Shown here: piece after piece, positions 17,663 through 26,940 of the stretch
Numbering within the stretch: position 1 is the first letter of the stretch
Layout of the letters: every line of letters starts with the position of its first letter
Source of the DNA: Marinibaculum sp040216765
Lineage (GTDB): Bacteria > Pseudomonadota > Alphaproteobacteria > Ferrovibrionales > Ferrovibrionaceae
Assembly (NCBI GenBank): GCA_040216765.1
Contig: JAVJON010000036.1
Coordinates: 124,001 to 188,000, forward strand
Length of the DNA: 64,000 nucleotides
Reading direction: 5' to 3'
Program-made: the position numbers and the translations under genes
Notes under the pieces: model-generated
Database searches by the model: none
What the model was told of the DNA's origin: nothing
The model's input: the letters and a program-made list of their open reading frames with translations, nothing else

Positions 17663-18457
17663 ATGCAGCAATATCTCGACCTTCTCCGCCATGTCCGCAC
17701 CGCCGGTGTGGAGCGGCCGGACCGCACCGGGACCGGCACCCTGTCGGTCTTCGGCCACCAGATGCGCTTCGACCTGGCGCAGGGCTTCCCGCTGCTGACC
17801 ACCAAGAAGTTGCACCTGAAGTCGATTCTCTATGAGCTGCTCTGGTTCCTGCGCGGCGATACCAACATCGCCTGGCTGAACGCGCATGGCGTCAGCATCT
17901 GGAACGAATGGGCCGATGAGGCCGGCGAGCTGGGGCCGGTCTATGGCGCGCAATGGCGGTCCTGGCCGGCGCCGGACGGCAGCGGCATCGACCAGCTGGC
18001 CAACCTGGTGGCGGAGATCCGCCGCAATCCCCAGTCCCGCCGGCTGATCGTCTCGGCCTGGAACGTGGCCGAGGTCGGGCGCATGGCCCTGCCGCCCTGC
18101 CATTGCCTGTTCCAGTTCTACGTGGCCGGCGGGCGGCTGTCCTGCCAGCTCTACCAGCGCAGCGGGGATGTCTTCCTGGGGGTGCCGTTCAACATCGCCT
18201 CCTATGCCCTGCTGACCATGATGGTGGCGCAGGTCACCGACCTGGAGCCGGGCGAGTTCATCCATACCCTCGGCGATGCCCATCTCTACCTGAACCACCT
18301 GGAGCAGGCGGACCTGCAGCTGGGCCGGGCGCCGCGGCCGCTGCCGCGGCTGCGGATCAATACCGAGGTCGCCGACCTGTTCGCCTTCCGCTTCGAGGAT
18401 TTCGCGCTGGAGGGCTATGCGCCGCATCCCCATATCGCGGCACCTGTCGCGGTCTGA
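17663..18457 (+). CDS. thyA: Thymidylate synthase
   Basis: 264 aa, the exact length of E. coli ThyA. It methylates dUMP to dTMP using methylene-THF. The nucleophile is Cys146 in ALPPCHCLFQFYV; RRLIVSAWNV, QRSGDVFLGVPFNIASYA and the dUMP-binding LGDAHLYLNHLEQ are all conserved. It overlaps no neighbour but is followed after 2 bases by folA, the usual pairing because ThyA oxidises the folate that FolA reduces. The upstream region also holds the divergent tmRNA promoter. Confidence 0.97.
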   Translation: MQQYLDLLRHVRTAGVERPDRTGTGTLSVFGHQMRFDLAQGFPLLTTKKLHLKSILYELLWFLRGDTNIAWLNAHGVSIWNEWADEAGELGPVYGAQWRSWPAPDGSGIDQLANLVAEIRRNPQSRRLIVSAWNVAEVGRMALPPCHCLFQFYVAGGRLSCQLYQRSGDVFLGVPFNIASYALLTMMVAQVTDLEPGEFIHTLGDAHLYLNHLEQADLQLGRAPRPLPRLRINTEVADLFAFRFEDFALEGYAPHPHIAAPVAV

Positions 18458-18459
18458 AG

Positions 18460-18990
18460 GTGCGCCTGACCCTGATTGCCGCGCTGGCCGCCAATGGCAC
18501 GATCGGCCGCGGCAACGACCTGCCCTGGCATATCCCGGAGGATCTGAAGCGGTTCCGCCGCCTGACCCTGGGCCATCCCGTCCTGATGGGCCGCAACACC
18601 CACTGCTCGATCCTGGCGCGGCGCGGCAGGCCGCTGGACGGGCGGCTGTCGGTCGTGGTGTCGCGCAGCCTGCCGCCCGCGCCCGCGGACGGGCCGGAAG
18701 GGCTGGCGGTCGTGCCGGACCTGGACCTGGCTTTGGCGCGCGCGCGGGAAACCGGCACGGCGGAAGCCTTCGTGATCGGCGGTGCCGCGCTGTACCGGGC
18801 CACGCTACCGCTCGCCGACCGCCTGGACCTGGCGCGCATCGACCTGCCGGTGGTCGGCGATGTGGCGTTCCCCGACTGGGATCCGGGCGACTGGGTCCTG
18901 TCGGCGCGGGAACCCGGCGCGGGGCCGGTCGAGATCGACGGCCGGGCCGCGCGCTACAGTTTCGAGACCTGGGATCGCCAGGCCGCCTGA
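18460..18990 (+). CDS. folA: Dihydrofolate reductase
   Basis: 176 aa from a GTG start 2 bases after the thyA stop. It reduces dihydrofolate with NADPH. Visible are LIAALAANGTIGRGNDLPWHI (Met20 loop with the conserved Trp and the acidic residue in PEDLKRF), the NADP-binding HPVLMGRNTH and the VIGGAALYR motif. The usual T of GRKT reads GRNTH, an acceptable variant. Clear functional partner of thyA in the same operon. Confidence 0.94.
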   Translation: MRLTLIAALAANGTIGRGNDLPWHIPEDLKRFRRLTLGHPVLMGRNTHCSILARRGRPLDGRLSVVVSRSLPPAPADGPEGLAVVPDLDLALARARETGTAEAFVIGGAALYRATLPLADRLDLARIDLPVVGDVAFPDWDPGDWVLSAREPGAGPVEIDGRAARYSFETWDRQAA

Positions 18991-19131
18991 CCGGCCGTCC
19001 GGGCAGGCGCTTCGTGGCATCTTTCGTCCCGACAGCCGAGTCATTCGCGTCGACTTTGCATTCAGAAAGTGGCCCCATGTTGCGACAGAACCGAAAAAGG
19101 CTCTGGGACCACGAAAATCCGGGAGGAAATC

Positions 19132-20127
19132 ATGAAACGGACCCTGCCTGCGCTCGCCGGCATGCTCGCTGTATCCATCTCGCTCGCCGGCCTCGCCCAG
19201 GCCGAGACATTGAAGGCGTCGCACCAGTTTCCGGGCGGCAAGGGCGATGCGCGCGACGAAATGGTCCAGGTCTTCGCCAAGGAGCTGGCGGCAGCCAATG
19301 TCGGCCTCGATGTCCAGGTCTATCCCGGACAATCGCTCTACAAGGCCAAGGAGCAGTGGGGCGCCCTGACCAAGGGCCAGCTCGACGTCGCATCGTTCCC
19401 GCTCGATTACGCTTCGGGCCGCGTGCCGCAGTTCTCCGCCACCCTGATGCCGGGCCTGGTGCGCAATCATGAGCGCGCCAAGCGGCTCAACGCTTCGCCC
19501 TTCATGGCGGAGATCAAGAAGCTGATCGAGGATAACGGCGCCGTCGTCATCGCGGATGCCTGGCTGGGCGGCGCCTTTGCCTCGAAGCAGAACTGCATCA
19601 CCTCGCCCGACACCATCAAGGGCCAGGTCACCCGTGCCGCCGGTCCCGCCTTCGAGCAGATGCTGGTCGGTGCCGGCGCCTCGATTTCCTCGATGGCCTC
19701 GTCGGAAATCTACACCGGCATGCAGTCCGGCGTGCTGGACGCGACCAACACCTCCTCGGGCTCGTTCGTGTCCTACCGGCTCTACGAGCAGGTCAAGTGC
19801 CTGACCGCGCCGGGCGAGAATGCGCTGTGGTTCATGTACGAGCCGATGCTGATGTCGAAGGAGACCTACGACCGCCTGACACCGGAGCAGCAGGCAGCCG
19901 TGATGGCCGCCGGCAAGAAGGCCGAGGACTATTTCGACAAGGAAGCCGCCGGCCTCGACGACAAGATGGTCGAGGCTTTCAAGAAGGCCGGCGTGGAAGT
20001 CGTCTCGATGTCGAAGAGCGACTATGACGCCTGGCTCGCGATCGCCAAGGACACCGCCTACAAGGAATTCGCCGAGAAGGTTCCAGGCGGCCAGAAGCTG
20101 ATCGACGACGCGCTCGCCGTCCAGTGA
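19132..20127 (+). CDS. dctP: TRAP transporter substrate-binding protein
   Basis: Periplasmic receptor of a tripartite ATP-independent periplasmic transporter, 331 aa. Signal peptide MKRTLPALAGMLAVSISLAGLAQA with likely cleavage before ETLKASH. The start has a strong GGAGGAAATC ribosome site, preferred over an earlier in-frame ATG. The DctP fold includes the probable carboxylate-binding Arg in KGQVTRAAGP. The substrate is unknown; the organic-acid class is inferred from the family. dctQ and dctM follow after a hairpin. Confidence 0.9.
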   Translation: MKRTLPALAGMLAVSISLAGLAQAETLKASHQFPGGKGDARDEMVQVFAKELAAANVGLDVQVYPGQSLYKAKEQWGALTKGQLDVASFPLDYASGRVPQFSATLMPGLVRNHERAKRLNASPFMAEIKKLIEDNGAVVIADAWLGGAFASKQNCITSPDTIKGQVTRAAGPAFEQMLVGAGASISSMASSEIYTGMQSGVLDATNTSSGSFVSYRLYEQVKCLTAPGENALWFMYEPMLMSKETYDRLTPEQQAAVMAAGKKAEDYFDKEAAGLDDKMVEAFKKAGVEVVSMSKSDYDAWLAIAKDTAYKEFAEKVPGGQKLIDDALAVQ

Positions 20128-20133
20128 GGCGAT

Positions 20134-20160
20134 GACCGGGGGAGCCTGGCTCCCCCGGTC
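20134..20160 (+). terminator. Intra-operon hairpin after dctP
   Basis: Perfect 12-bp stem (20134-20145 with 20149-20160) and a 3-base loop, no T-tract. Placed between dctP and dctQ it may stabilise dctP mRNA or attenuate the membrane subunits. Confidence 0.6.
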
Positions 20161-20214
20161 CCCTCTGCCCCCTGGTCCGTCCGCCCGGTTCCACTGCATC
20201 CGAGGCTCCCCGGA

Positions 20215-20712
20215 ATGAAACGCTTTGTCTCAATCGTTGAGACGCTGTCGCGGCTCTGCGGGCTGGTGTCCATGCTGCTGATCGCCGCCTCGGTCCTCGT
20301 CGTCTCGCAGATGGTGTTCATGCGCTACGTCCTGGGCGCCTCGACCATCTGGCAGACCGAGTTCGTCGTCTATGCGATGATCGCCTCGACCTTCATCGGC
20401 GCGCCCTATGTCCTCATGCTCAAGGGCCATGTCTCGGTCGACCTGCTGCCGAACATGCTGGGACGCCGTGGCAGGCGGCTGCTCGACCTGCTCGCCGCCC
20501 TGCTCAGCCTGGCATTCTGTGCGCTGCTGGCCAGGTCCGGCTGGCACTATTTCCACGAGGCGCTGTCCAAGGGCTGGACCACCGACACGGTGTGGGCCTT
20601 GCCGCTGTGGATTCCCCTGCTGCCGCTGCCGCTCGGCATCGCCATCCTGTGCCTGCAATACGTCGCCGAGATCCACAAGAGCTGGACCGCGACGGAAGGG
20701 CAGCCGGCATGA
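20215..20712 (+). CDS. dctQ: TRAP transporter small permease
   Basis: 165 aa with four predicted membrane helices, the DctQ topology. VSQMVFMRYVLGASTIWQTE resembles the family's conserved first-loop segment. It stabilises and links DctM to the binding protein. The ATG is the first in-frame start after the dctP hairpin; its stop overlaps the dctM start (ATGA). Confidence 0.9.
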   Translation: MKRFVSIVETLSRLCGLVSMLLIAASVLVVSQMVFMRYVLGASTIWQTEFVVYAMIASTFIGAPYVLMLKGHVSVDLLPNMLGRRGRRLLDLLAALLSLAFCALLARSGWHYFHEALSKGWTTDTVWALPLWIPLLPLPLGIAILCLQYVAEIHKSWTATEGQPA

Positions 20713-22025
20713 GCCCGCTGGAAATCGGCCTCCTGATCCTGGTCATGCTGTTTGCGATGTTTGCCATCGGCATGCCCATCGCCTTCGCGCTGGGCGCGGT
20801 CTCGATCGCCGCCCTGCTGCTCGCCGACGGCTTCCGGTCCCTCGACATTCTCGGCGAAACCTTCTTTTCCGGGCTCAATTCCTTCACCCTGGTGTCGATC
20901 CCGATGTTCATCCTGATGGGATCGACGGTGGCGAATAGCCCGGCCGGCAAGGATCTCTACGAAGCCCTCGACCGCTGGCTCAACCGGGTGCCGGGCGGGC
21001 TCGTCCTGTCCAATCTCGGCGCCTGCTCGCTGTTTGCCGCCCTTTCCGGATCTTCCCCCGCCACCTGTGCCGCGATCGGCAAGATGGGCATCCCGGAAAT
21101 GCGCAAGCGCGGCTATCCCGCGGAAATCGCGGCGGGCTCGATCGCGGCCGGCGGCACGCTCGGCATCCTGATCCCGCCATCGCTGACGATGATCGTCTAC
21201 GGCATCTCGACGGAAACCTCGATCGGCCGGCTGTTCCTGGCCGGCGTGGTTCCCGGGATCATGCTGACGGCCATCTTCATGGCCTGGACCTTGTATTCGT
21301 GCTGGCGCCGCGGGCTCACCCTGTCGGACGTCGCCCGGCATTATTCGTTGCGGGAGAAGCTCGAGATCCTGCCGCGGGTCCTGCCGTTCCTGGCGATCAT
21401 CGCGGGCATCCTGTTCGTGCTCTATGGCGGCGTCGCCACGCCGTCGGAAGCCGCCGGCGTCGGCGCCCTGTTCTGCCTGGTCCTGGTCGTCGTGATCTAC
21501 CGGATGTTCTCGGCCAAGCCGTTCATTTCGCTGTTCCGGGATTCGACCAAGGAATCGGTGATGATCATGATGATCATCGTCGCCTCCGAACTCTTCGCCT
21601 TCACCCTGTCGTCGACCTTCGTCACCCAGAGCATCGCCGGCTGGATCTCGGACCTGGAGGTCAACCGCTGGGTCCTGATGGCGATCATCAACCTCTTCCT
21701 GCTGGTCGCCGGCTTCTTCCTGCCGCCGGTGGCGGTGATCCTGATGACCGCGCCGATCCTGCTGCCGATCATCATCAGCGCCGGGTTCGACCCCTACTGG
21801 TTCGCCGTCATCCTGACCATCAACATGGAGATCGGCCTGATCACCCCGCCGGTCGGGCTCAACCTCTATGTCATCAACTCGATCGCGCCCGACATCTCGC
21901 TCGGCACCGTCCTGCGCGGTTCCCTGCCCTATGTGGGCTGCATGATCCTCGCCATCGTGCTTCTGTGCATCTTCCCGTCGATCGCCACCTTCCTGCCGTC
22001 GCTCGTCATGGGGCCGGGGATCTGA
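20709..22025 (+). CDS. dctM: TRAP transporter large permease
   Basis: 438 aa, about twelve membrane helices, the sodium-coupled transport subunit. Family motifs include GMPIAFALGAVS near the start, GSSPATCAAIGKMGIPEM, AGSIAAGGTLGILIPPS and the C-terminal GLITPPVGLNLYVI. The start is set by the ATGA overlap with dctQ. The open frame further upstream is a dctQ shadow. With dctP and dctQ it forms a complete uptake system lacking a nearby regulator. Confidence 0.93.
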   Translation: MSPLEIGLLILVMLFAMFAIGMPIAFALGAVSIAALLLADGFRSLDILGETFFSGLNSFTLVSIPMFILMGSTVANSPAGKDLYEALDRWLNRVPGGLVLSNLGACSLFAALSGSSPATCAAIGKMGIPEMRKRGYPAEIAAGSIAAGGTLGILIPPSLTMIVYGISTETSIGRLFLAGVVPGIMLTAIFMAWTLYSCWRRGLTLSDVARHYSLREKLEILPRVLPFLAIIAGILFVLYGGVATPSEAAGVGALFCLVLVVVIYRMFSAKPFISLFRDSTKESVMIMMIIVASELFAFTLSSTFVTQSIAGWISDLEVNRWVLMAIINLFLLVAGFFLPPVAVILMTAPILLPIIISAGFDPYWFAVILTINMEIGLITPPVGLNLYVINSIAPDISLGTVLRGSLPYVGCMILAIVLLCIFPSIATFLPSLVMGPGI

Positions 22026-22041
22026 AACGGCATCGCCCGCG

Positions 22042-22833
22042 TCAGGGGCGCGAGGCGCCGGATCGCCGCTCCAGCACGAGGCTCTGCACCGACCGGCCGA
22101 AATAGCCGTCCCGGTCGGCCATCCGGGTCATCGCCAGGCCCGCGCCGTCCGGGCCGTACCAGGATTCGCCGTCCAGCAGGATCCACTCGCCGCGCGGCGG
22201 GCGCGCCAGATGCAGCGACACGTCGGCATTGATGAAGGTCCACTGCCGGAAGTCGAGCAGCGCGGAGGTCGCGTTGGAGAAATCGGCGGTGGCCGCGGCG
22301 CGCATCAGCGCCGAGGTCTCCTGCCCGGCGAGGATCGGCCGGTCCAGCCGGTACCAGATCGCGGCGGGCCCCGGCTCGCGGAAGCGGCCCCGCACCTCGC
22401 GCATGCTGACCCCGCTGCCGAAGCCGCTGCTGGTGCGGATCGCGGCGCTGACATCGGTGCCGGCCTCCGGCGGCGGCAGGTCCGGCGGAGCGCCGGTCTC
22501 GATCTCGCCCAGGCTGTCGTCGCTGCGGATCTTCAGCGCCGTGGCGCGCACCACCTCCTTCCCGTCATGGCTCAGGCTGTGCAGGCTGACCTGGATCTTG
22601 CGGCCCTCGCGGACCACCGTGCTGGCAAGCTTCAGCGGCTTCAACGGGACCGGGCGCAGCAGGTCGATGTTGAGCCGCGCCACCCGCATCGGCGCGGCGG
22701 CAGGCAGCCGTTCCGCCGCCCAGGCCATCATCGCCGCGGGCGGGCCGCCATGCTGCATCTCCGGGTTCCAGGGGCCGGCGGCGAACGGGCCGGGCAGGGC
22801 GGTGTCCCCGTCCAGGCGAAACACGGCGTCCAT
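22042..22833 (-). CDS. Acyl-CoA thioesterase-like protein (double hotdog)
   Basis: 263 aa. NPEMQHGGPPAAMMAWAAER, followed by LNIDLLRPVPLKPL, is the first hotdog domain of TesB/4HBT_3-type proteins; a second half ends with AMTRMADRDGYFGRSVQSL. These hydrolyse acyl-CoA thioesters in the cytoplasm; chain specificity cannot be read. The start at MDAVFRL is chosen because GAGGA lies upstream and homology begins there. It is convergent with dctM, 16 bases apart. Confidence 0.78.
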   Translation of the reverse strand: MDAVFRLDGDTALPGPFAAGPWNPEMQHGGPPAAMMAWAAERLPAAAPMRVARLNIDLLRPVPLKPLKLASTVVREGRKIQVSLHSLSHDGKEVVRATALKIRSDDSLGEIETGAPPDLPPPEAGTDVSAAIRTSSGFGSGVSMREVRGRFREPGPAAIWYRLDRPILAGQETSALMRAAATADFSNATSALLDFRQWTFINADVSLHLARPPRGEWILLDGESWYGPDGAGLAMTRMADRDGYFGRSVQSLVLERRSGASRP

Positions 22834-22894
22834 GAAGGCAGATCCTCTTCTTGCTTGTTCTTGCCTGGTACGCCGGTGGCCGGTCGTCGGCGAC

Positions 22895-24112
22895 CTAGCC
22901 ATGCGGCGGTCCGGTGTCCCCCGCCCGCCTGCGCAGGCACAGCCAGGCCAGGGCGGCCAGCGCGGTCGCGATGGCGGTGCCGACCGCCATCGGCACCGAG
23001 TGGGAATGGGTGGGCAGGCCGATCAGGATCGCGCCGATTGCGCCGCCGGCCATCTGGAAGAAGCCGGACAGCGCCGAGGCGGTGCCGGCATTGCGCGGGT
23101 CGACGCTGACCGCGCCGGCCATCGCATTGGGAAAGGACAGGCCCATCCCCATCGACCAGACGAACAGCGGCCCGACGATGGCGGCGACGTCCTGGATCCC
23201 GGCGAAGGCGAAGGCCAGCAGCGCGGCGGTTGCCAGGATCGCGGTGGCGACCCCCAGGTCGATCATCCGGTCCAGCCCCAGGCGCAGGGTCAGGCGGGAG
23301 GAGATCAGGGAGCCGAAGAAGAAGCCGATCGCCTGGCCGGCGGCGATCAGGCCGAAATGCCGCGCGGGGATCTGCAGGACGTCGATGAACAGGGTCGGTC
23401 CCGCGCCGATGAAGCAGTACACGCCGGCAAAGGCGAAGCCGATATAAAGGGCATAGGCCAGGAAGCTGCGGTCGCGCCCCAGCCGGCCATAGCCGTGCAG
23501 GGCGCTGCGCAGCATGCCCGGGCCGCCGGCCCGCCCGGGATTGGTCTCCGGCAGGCGGAACCAGGCCAGCGCCAGGACGATCACCGACATCGCCGCGATG
23601 AACACGAACTGGTAGCGCCAGCCCGCATAATCCTCGATATAGCCGCCGACGATCGGCGCCAGGATCGGCGCCATGATGATCACCATGGCCAGCATCGACA
23701 TCGCGCGCGCCGCGGCGGCGCGGCCATAGACGTCGCGGACCACGGCGCGGGTGACCACGACGCCGACGCAGGCGCCCAGGCCCTGCACCACCCGCGCGGC
23801 GGTCAAGGTCCAGACATCGGGCGCCAGGATGCAGACCACCGAGGCCAGGACGCAGATCACCAGGCCGCTGATCAGCACCGGCCGGCGGCCCAGCCGGTCG
23901 CTGATCGGGCCATAGACCAGCTGGCCGACGGCGAAGGCGGCAAGGAACACGCTCAGGGTCAGCTTCACTGCCGTCGGCGAGGCGGCCAGGTCCTGCGCGA
24001 TGGCCGGCATCGAGGGCACGTAGATCGAGGTCGCGATGATCCCGGTGGCGGAGAAGCTGGAGATCAGGGCCAGCAGGCCGCCCTGCGACGACGGCCCGAC
24101 GGGGGAGGTCAT
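22895..24112 (-). CDS. Bcr/CflA-type multidrug efflux MFS transporter
   Basis: 405 aa, twelve membrane helices, DHA1 drug:proton antiporter. The loop after helix 2, GQLVYGPISDRLGRRPVLI, is the MFS motif A, and ARVVQGLGACVGVVVTRAVVRD is the Bcr/CflA helix 4 pattern. Substrates are unknown; related proteins export bicyclomycin, chloramphenicol or amino acids such as cysteine. Same strand as, and close to, the tag and ygfZ genes upstream. Confidence 0.87.
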   Translation of the reverse strand: MTSPVGPSSQGGLLALISSFSATGIIATSIYVPSMPAIAQDLAASPTAVKLTLSVFLAAFAVGQLVYGPISDRLGRRPVLISGLVICVLASVVCILAPDVWTLTAARVVQGLGACVGVVVTRAVVRDVYGRAAAARAMSMLAMVIIMAPILAPIVGGYIEDYAGWRYQFVFIAAMSVIVLALAWFRLPETNPGRAGGPGMLRSALHGYGRLGRDRSFLAYALYIGFAFAGVYCFIGAGPTLFIDVLQIPARHFGLIAAGQAIGFFFGSLISSRLTLRLGLDRMIDLGVATAILATAALLAFAFAGIQDVAAIVGPLFVWSMGMGLSFPNAMAGAVSVDPRNAGTASALSGFFQMAGGAIGAILIGLPTHSHSVPMAVGTAIATALAALAWLCLRRRAGDTGPPHG

Positions 24113-24129
24113 GCGTCTGGATGTCCCCG

Positions 24130-24768
24130 TCAGCCGCCGGACAGCTCGCGGTGCCGGTAGCAGTCGGCCAGATGGTCGTTCACCACGCCCACCGCCTGCA
24201 TGAAGGCATAGACGATGGTCGGCCCCACGAAGGTGAAGCCATGGCCCTTCAGCGCCTTCGACAGGGCGCGGCTTTCCGGGGTTTCGGCGGGCACCTCGTG
24301 ATGGCTGCGCCAGCGGTTCTGGCGCACCGAGCCGCCGCTGGCGTCCCAGATCAGGTCGTGGAAGCCGCCGGGCCGCTGCTCCATGATGGCAAGCCAGCCC
24401 TGTGCGTTGCGAATGGTGCCCAGCACCTTGGCCCGGTTGCGGACGATCCCGGTATCGGCCATCAGCGCGGCCACCTTCGCCTCGTCGTAGCGGGCGATCG
24501 CCTCCGGCTGGAAGCCGTCGAAGGCCCGGCGGAAATTCTCCCGCTTGCGCAGGATCGTCAGCCAGGACAGCCCCGCCTGGAAGCCGTCCAGGATCAGCTT
24601 CTCGAACAGGGCCCGGTCGTCATGCTCCGGCACCCCCCATTCGGTGTCGTGATAGGCGACATAGTCCGGCGTCTCGCCCGGCCAGGGGCAGCGGCAGAGC
24701 CCGTCGGGATGGCGCTGCGCGCCCCCGGTTTGCGGCGCGGGCGGTTCCGCTGCCGATCCTGTCGCCAT
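24130..24768 (-). CDS. tag: DNA-3-methyladenine glycosylase I
   Basis: 212 aa. It excises 3-methyladenine from alkylated DNA. LCRCPWPG, YHDTEWG, LFEKLILDGFQAGLSWLTILRKR and the late NDHLADCYRH are the Tag signatures; the Cys and His residues in the first and last of these form the family's zinc site. It has a slightly extended N-terminus (about 24 residues, Pro/Ala-rich). It is 3 bases from the ygfZ stop and probably co-transcribed with it. Confidence 0.93.
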   Translation of the reverse strand: MATGSAAEPPAPQTGGAQRHPDGLCRCPWPGETPDYVAYHDTEWGVPEHDDRALFEKLILDGFQAGLSWLTILRKRENFRRAFDGFQPEAIARYDEAKVAALMADTGIVRNRAKVLGTIRNAQGWLAIMEQRPGGFHDLIWDASGGSVRQNRWRSHHEVPAETPESRALSKALKGHGFTFVGPTIVYAFMQAVGVVNDHLADCYRHRELSGG

Positions 24769-24771
24769 CGC

Positions 24772-25671
24772 CTATTCCCCTCCCGCCTGCAGCACGCCTT
24801 CGGCCAGATAGGGCGGCCGCACGGGCTCCAGCGCCACGTCGGCCGCCATCAGTCTGTCGCCATCGGACAGGCTTGCGCGAAGCTTGTCCAGGCGCAGCAG
24901 CGCGAGCCCCTGGCCGTCGCGGCTGGATGCCATCTGGCCGGCATCCTGGCCATGCAGCAGGATCTGCGTGCCGGCCGGCGGCAGGACCTGTCCGGTCGCA
25001 GGGCGCACGCCCCAGAGCCGCTTCTTCACCAGGGCGCGGTGCTTGGTGCGGGCCGTCAGTTCCTGGCCGACGAAACAGCCCTTGTGGAAATCGACGCCGT
25101 GCAGCTCCTCGAAATTGCTCTCCAGCAACAGCCCGCGGCCCGACTCGATGTCCCGCGCCCCGTCCGGCACGCCCAGCGCCAGGCGGTGCCGGTCGAAATC
25201 CGCGTCATCCGCATCGACCGGGCCGAACAGCTCGGGCTGCCCGGCGGGCACGACGGCGCGCCAGCCCAGGGCGGGCAGGCGCGGGTCGCGATACAGCACG
25301 TTCGTTCCGGGCGGTGCGGACGGCGCCGCCGGCTCCACCGCCGGGTCGGCGGGAAACAGGGCCAGCACGGCCAGCGCATCGCTGCGGTCCGTCAGGGTCA
25401 CGTTCGCGCGCAGCCGGTACATCGTCAGCCGGCGCAGCAGGTCGTCCTTGCTGTCCGCGGCGCAGTCCAGGAACAGGCTGCCATCCCCTTCGGCCAGCAG
25501 CATGTCGAACAGGAACTTGCCCTGCGGGCTCAGCAGCGCGGCATAGAGCGCTGCCCGGTCCAGCCGCCCGACATCGTTGGACAACAGGCCCTGCAGATAG
25601 TCGCGCGTGTCCGGGCCCGTGACCTCGATGATCGCGCGCTGCGGCAGGATGGCGATGCGTAGTCCGGTCAT
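24772..25671 (-). CDS. ygfZ: YgfZ/GcvT-like folate-binding protein
   Basis: 299 aa, folate-dependent protein supporting iron-sulfur cluster assembly and repair. The diagnostic KGCFVGQELTARTKHR motif (with the conserved Cys) is present, as is the N-terminal DYLQGLLSNDV segment of the GcvT fold. It lacks the glycine-cleavage catalytic features. The promoter lies in the 264-base gap upstream, shared with the divergent glycosyltransferase operon. Confidence 0.9.
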   Translation of the reverse strand: MTGLRIAILPQRAIIEVTGPDTRDYLQGLLSNDVGRLDRAALYAALLSPQGKFLFDMLLAEGDGSLFLDCAADSKDDLLRRLTMYRLRANVTLTDRSDALAVLALFPADPAVEPAAPSAPPGTNVLYRDPRLPALGWRAVVPAGQPELFGPVDADDADFDRHRLALGVPDGARDIESGRGLLLESNFEELHGVDFHKGCFVGQELTARTKHRALVKKRLWGVRPATGQVLPPAGTQILLHGQDAGQMASSRDGQGLALLRLDKLRASLSDGDRLMAADVALEPVRPPYLAEGVLQAGGE

Positions 25672-25758
25672 GGTCGTCTCCGTTCGGCATGGGGCTCAGA
25701 TAGGCCGTGGCGCGCCGCCGGCAATGTGCCGGTTGCGGCACCGGCCCCCGGATGGGAG

Positions 25759-25883
25759 TTGGCCCCGATGGTGTTGGCCCCGATGGTGTTGGCAATGCCC
25801 CCGCCGGCACCGTATAAGCCGGAAACCGCAGCCAGACAGTGTTTCCATGCCCTGCAACGACAATGCCCCTGCCGGCACGGTAT
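25759..25883 (+). repeat. Clustered short repeats in divergent promoter region
   Basis: Two exact tandem copies of a 15-base unit TTGGCCCCGATGGTG (25759-25773 and 25774-25788) are followed by a 23-base direct repeat with two mismatches (25793-25815 and 25861-25883). Between those lies an inverted repeat GGAAAC...GTTTCC (25821-25826 with 25841-25846). The block sits 50 bases before the first glycosyltransferase gene. It may be regulatory or replication slippage; no regulator is recognised. Confidence 0.6.
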
Positions 25884-25935
25884 CCCGACCGGGCGCCGGC
25901 GGGCCATTGCCGACACCATCCGGGGCCGGGCAAAA

Positions 25936-26940
25936 ATGAAGATCCTGTTCATCACGCATACGCGCATCGGCGATGCCGTGCTTTCCACCGGCCTGATCGA
26001 ATGGCTGCGGGGGCGCTATCCGGGTGCGCGGTTCACGATCGCCTGCGGCCCCGCCTGCACCGGCCTGTTCGAGGGGATGCCCGGCGTCGAGCGCGTCATC
26101 GGCGTGCCCAAGCGGCCCTGGGGCGGGCATTGGTTCGGGCTGTGGCGCGCGGTGGCCGCCACCCGCTGGTCGCTGATCGTCGACCTGCGCGCCTCGCTGC
26201 TGTCCTGGTGCCTGCTGGCGCGGCGGCGGCGCTCCTTCTGGGTGCAGCCCAGCGCAGGCCACAAGCTGCAGCAGATGGGCATGCTGTTCCGGCAGCTCGA
26301 GCCGCCGGCACCACGGCTCTATCCCGGCGCCCGGCATCGCGCGGCAGCGGCGGCGGCGCTCGACATCGACGGCCCGGTCCTGGCCCTGGCGCCGACGGCG
26401 AACTGGGGCGGCAAGGTCTGGCCGGCGGACCGTTTCGTCGCTGCCGCCCGGCAGCTTGCCGCGCCCGGCGGCCTGCTCGACGGCCTCGGCGGCGTCGCCG
26501 TGTTCGGCGGCCCGGGGGAGGAGGAGATGGCCCGGCCGGTGGTCGACGGCCTGCGCCAGGCCGGGTTCCAGGTTGCCGACCTGTGCGGCCGGCTCGACCT
26601 GCTGTCGGCCTATGCGGCGCTGCAGCGCTGCGCCTTCTTCATCGGCAACGATTCGGCCCTGATGCACATGGCCGCCGCTGCCGGCATTCCGACCCTCGGC
26701 CTGTTCGGGCCCAGCCGCGAGGAACAGTACCGGCCCTGGGGGCCGCATGGCGCGGCGGTGCGCACCGCGCTGGCCTATGACGCGATCCTGCGCCAGCCCG
26801 GATACGACTATCGCCGGGGCGACAGCCATATGGGCAGCCTGAGCGTGGAGGCCGTCGTCGCCGCCGCGACCGCCCTGGCCGCCACCCTGGACGAACAGGG
26901 CTGGCAGCCTGCCGAACCGGCAGCGACGGCGCCGTCATGA
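25936..26940 (+). CDS. Glycosyltransferase family 9 (heptosyltransferase-like)
   Basis: 334 aa. KILFITHTRIGDAVLSTGLIEWL is the GT9 N-terminal motif and the C-terminal domain has FIGNDSALMHMAAAAGIPTLGLFGPS, the ADP-sugar-binding region of WaaC/WaaF-type enzymes. It probably adds a heptose or related sugar to LPS inner core. The ATG is chosen at MKILF; the longer open frame covers the repeat-rich promoter. First gene of a coupled four-gene operon. Confidence 0.86.
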   Translation: MKILFITHTRIGDAVLSTGLIEWLRGRYPGARFTIACGPACTGLFEGMPGVERVIGVPKRPWGGHWFGLWRAVAATRWSLIVDLRASLLSWCLLARRRRSFWVQPSAGHKLQQMGMLFRQLEPPAPRLYPGARHRAAAAAALDIDGPVLALAPTANWGGKVWPADRFVAAARQLAAPGGLLDGLGGVAVFGGPGEEEMARPVVDGLRQAGFQVADLCGRLDLLSAYAALQRCAFFIGNDSALMHMAAAAGIPTLGLFGPSREEQYRPWGPHGAAVRTALAYDAILRQPGYDYRRGDSHMGSLSVEAVVAAATALAATLDEQGWQPAEPAATAPS

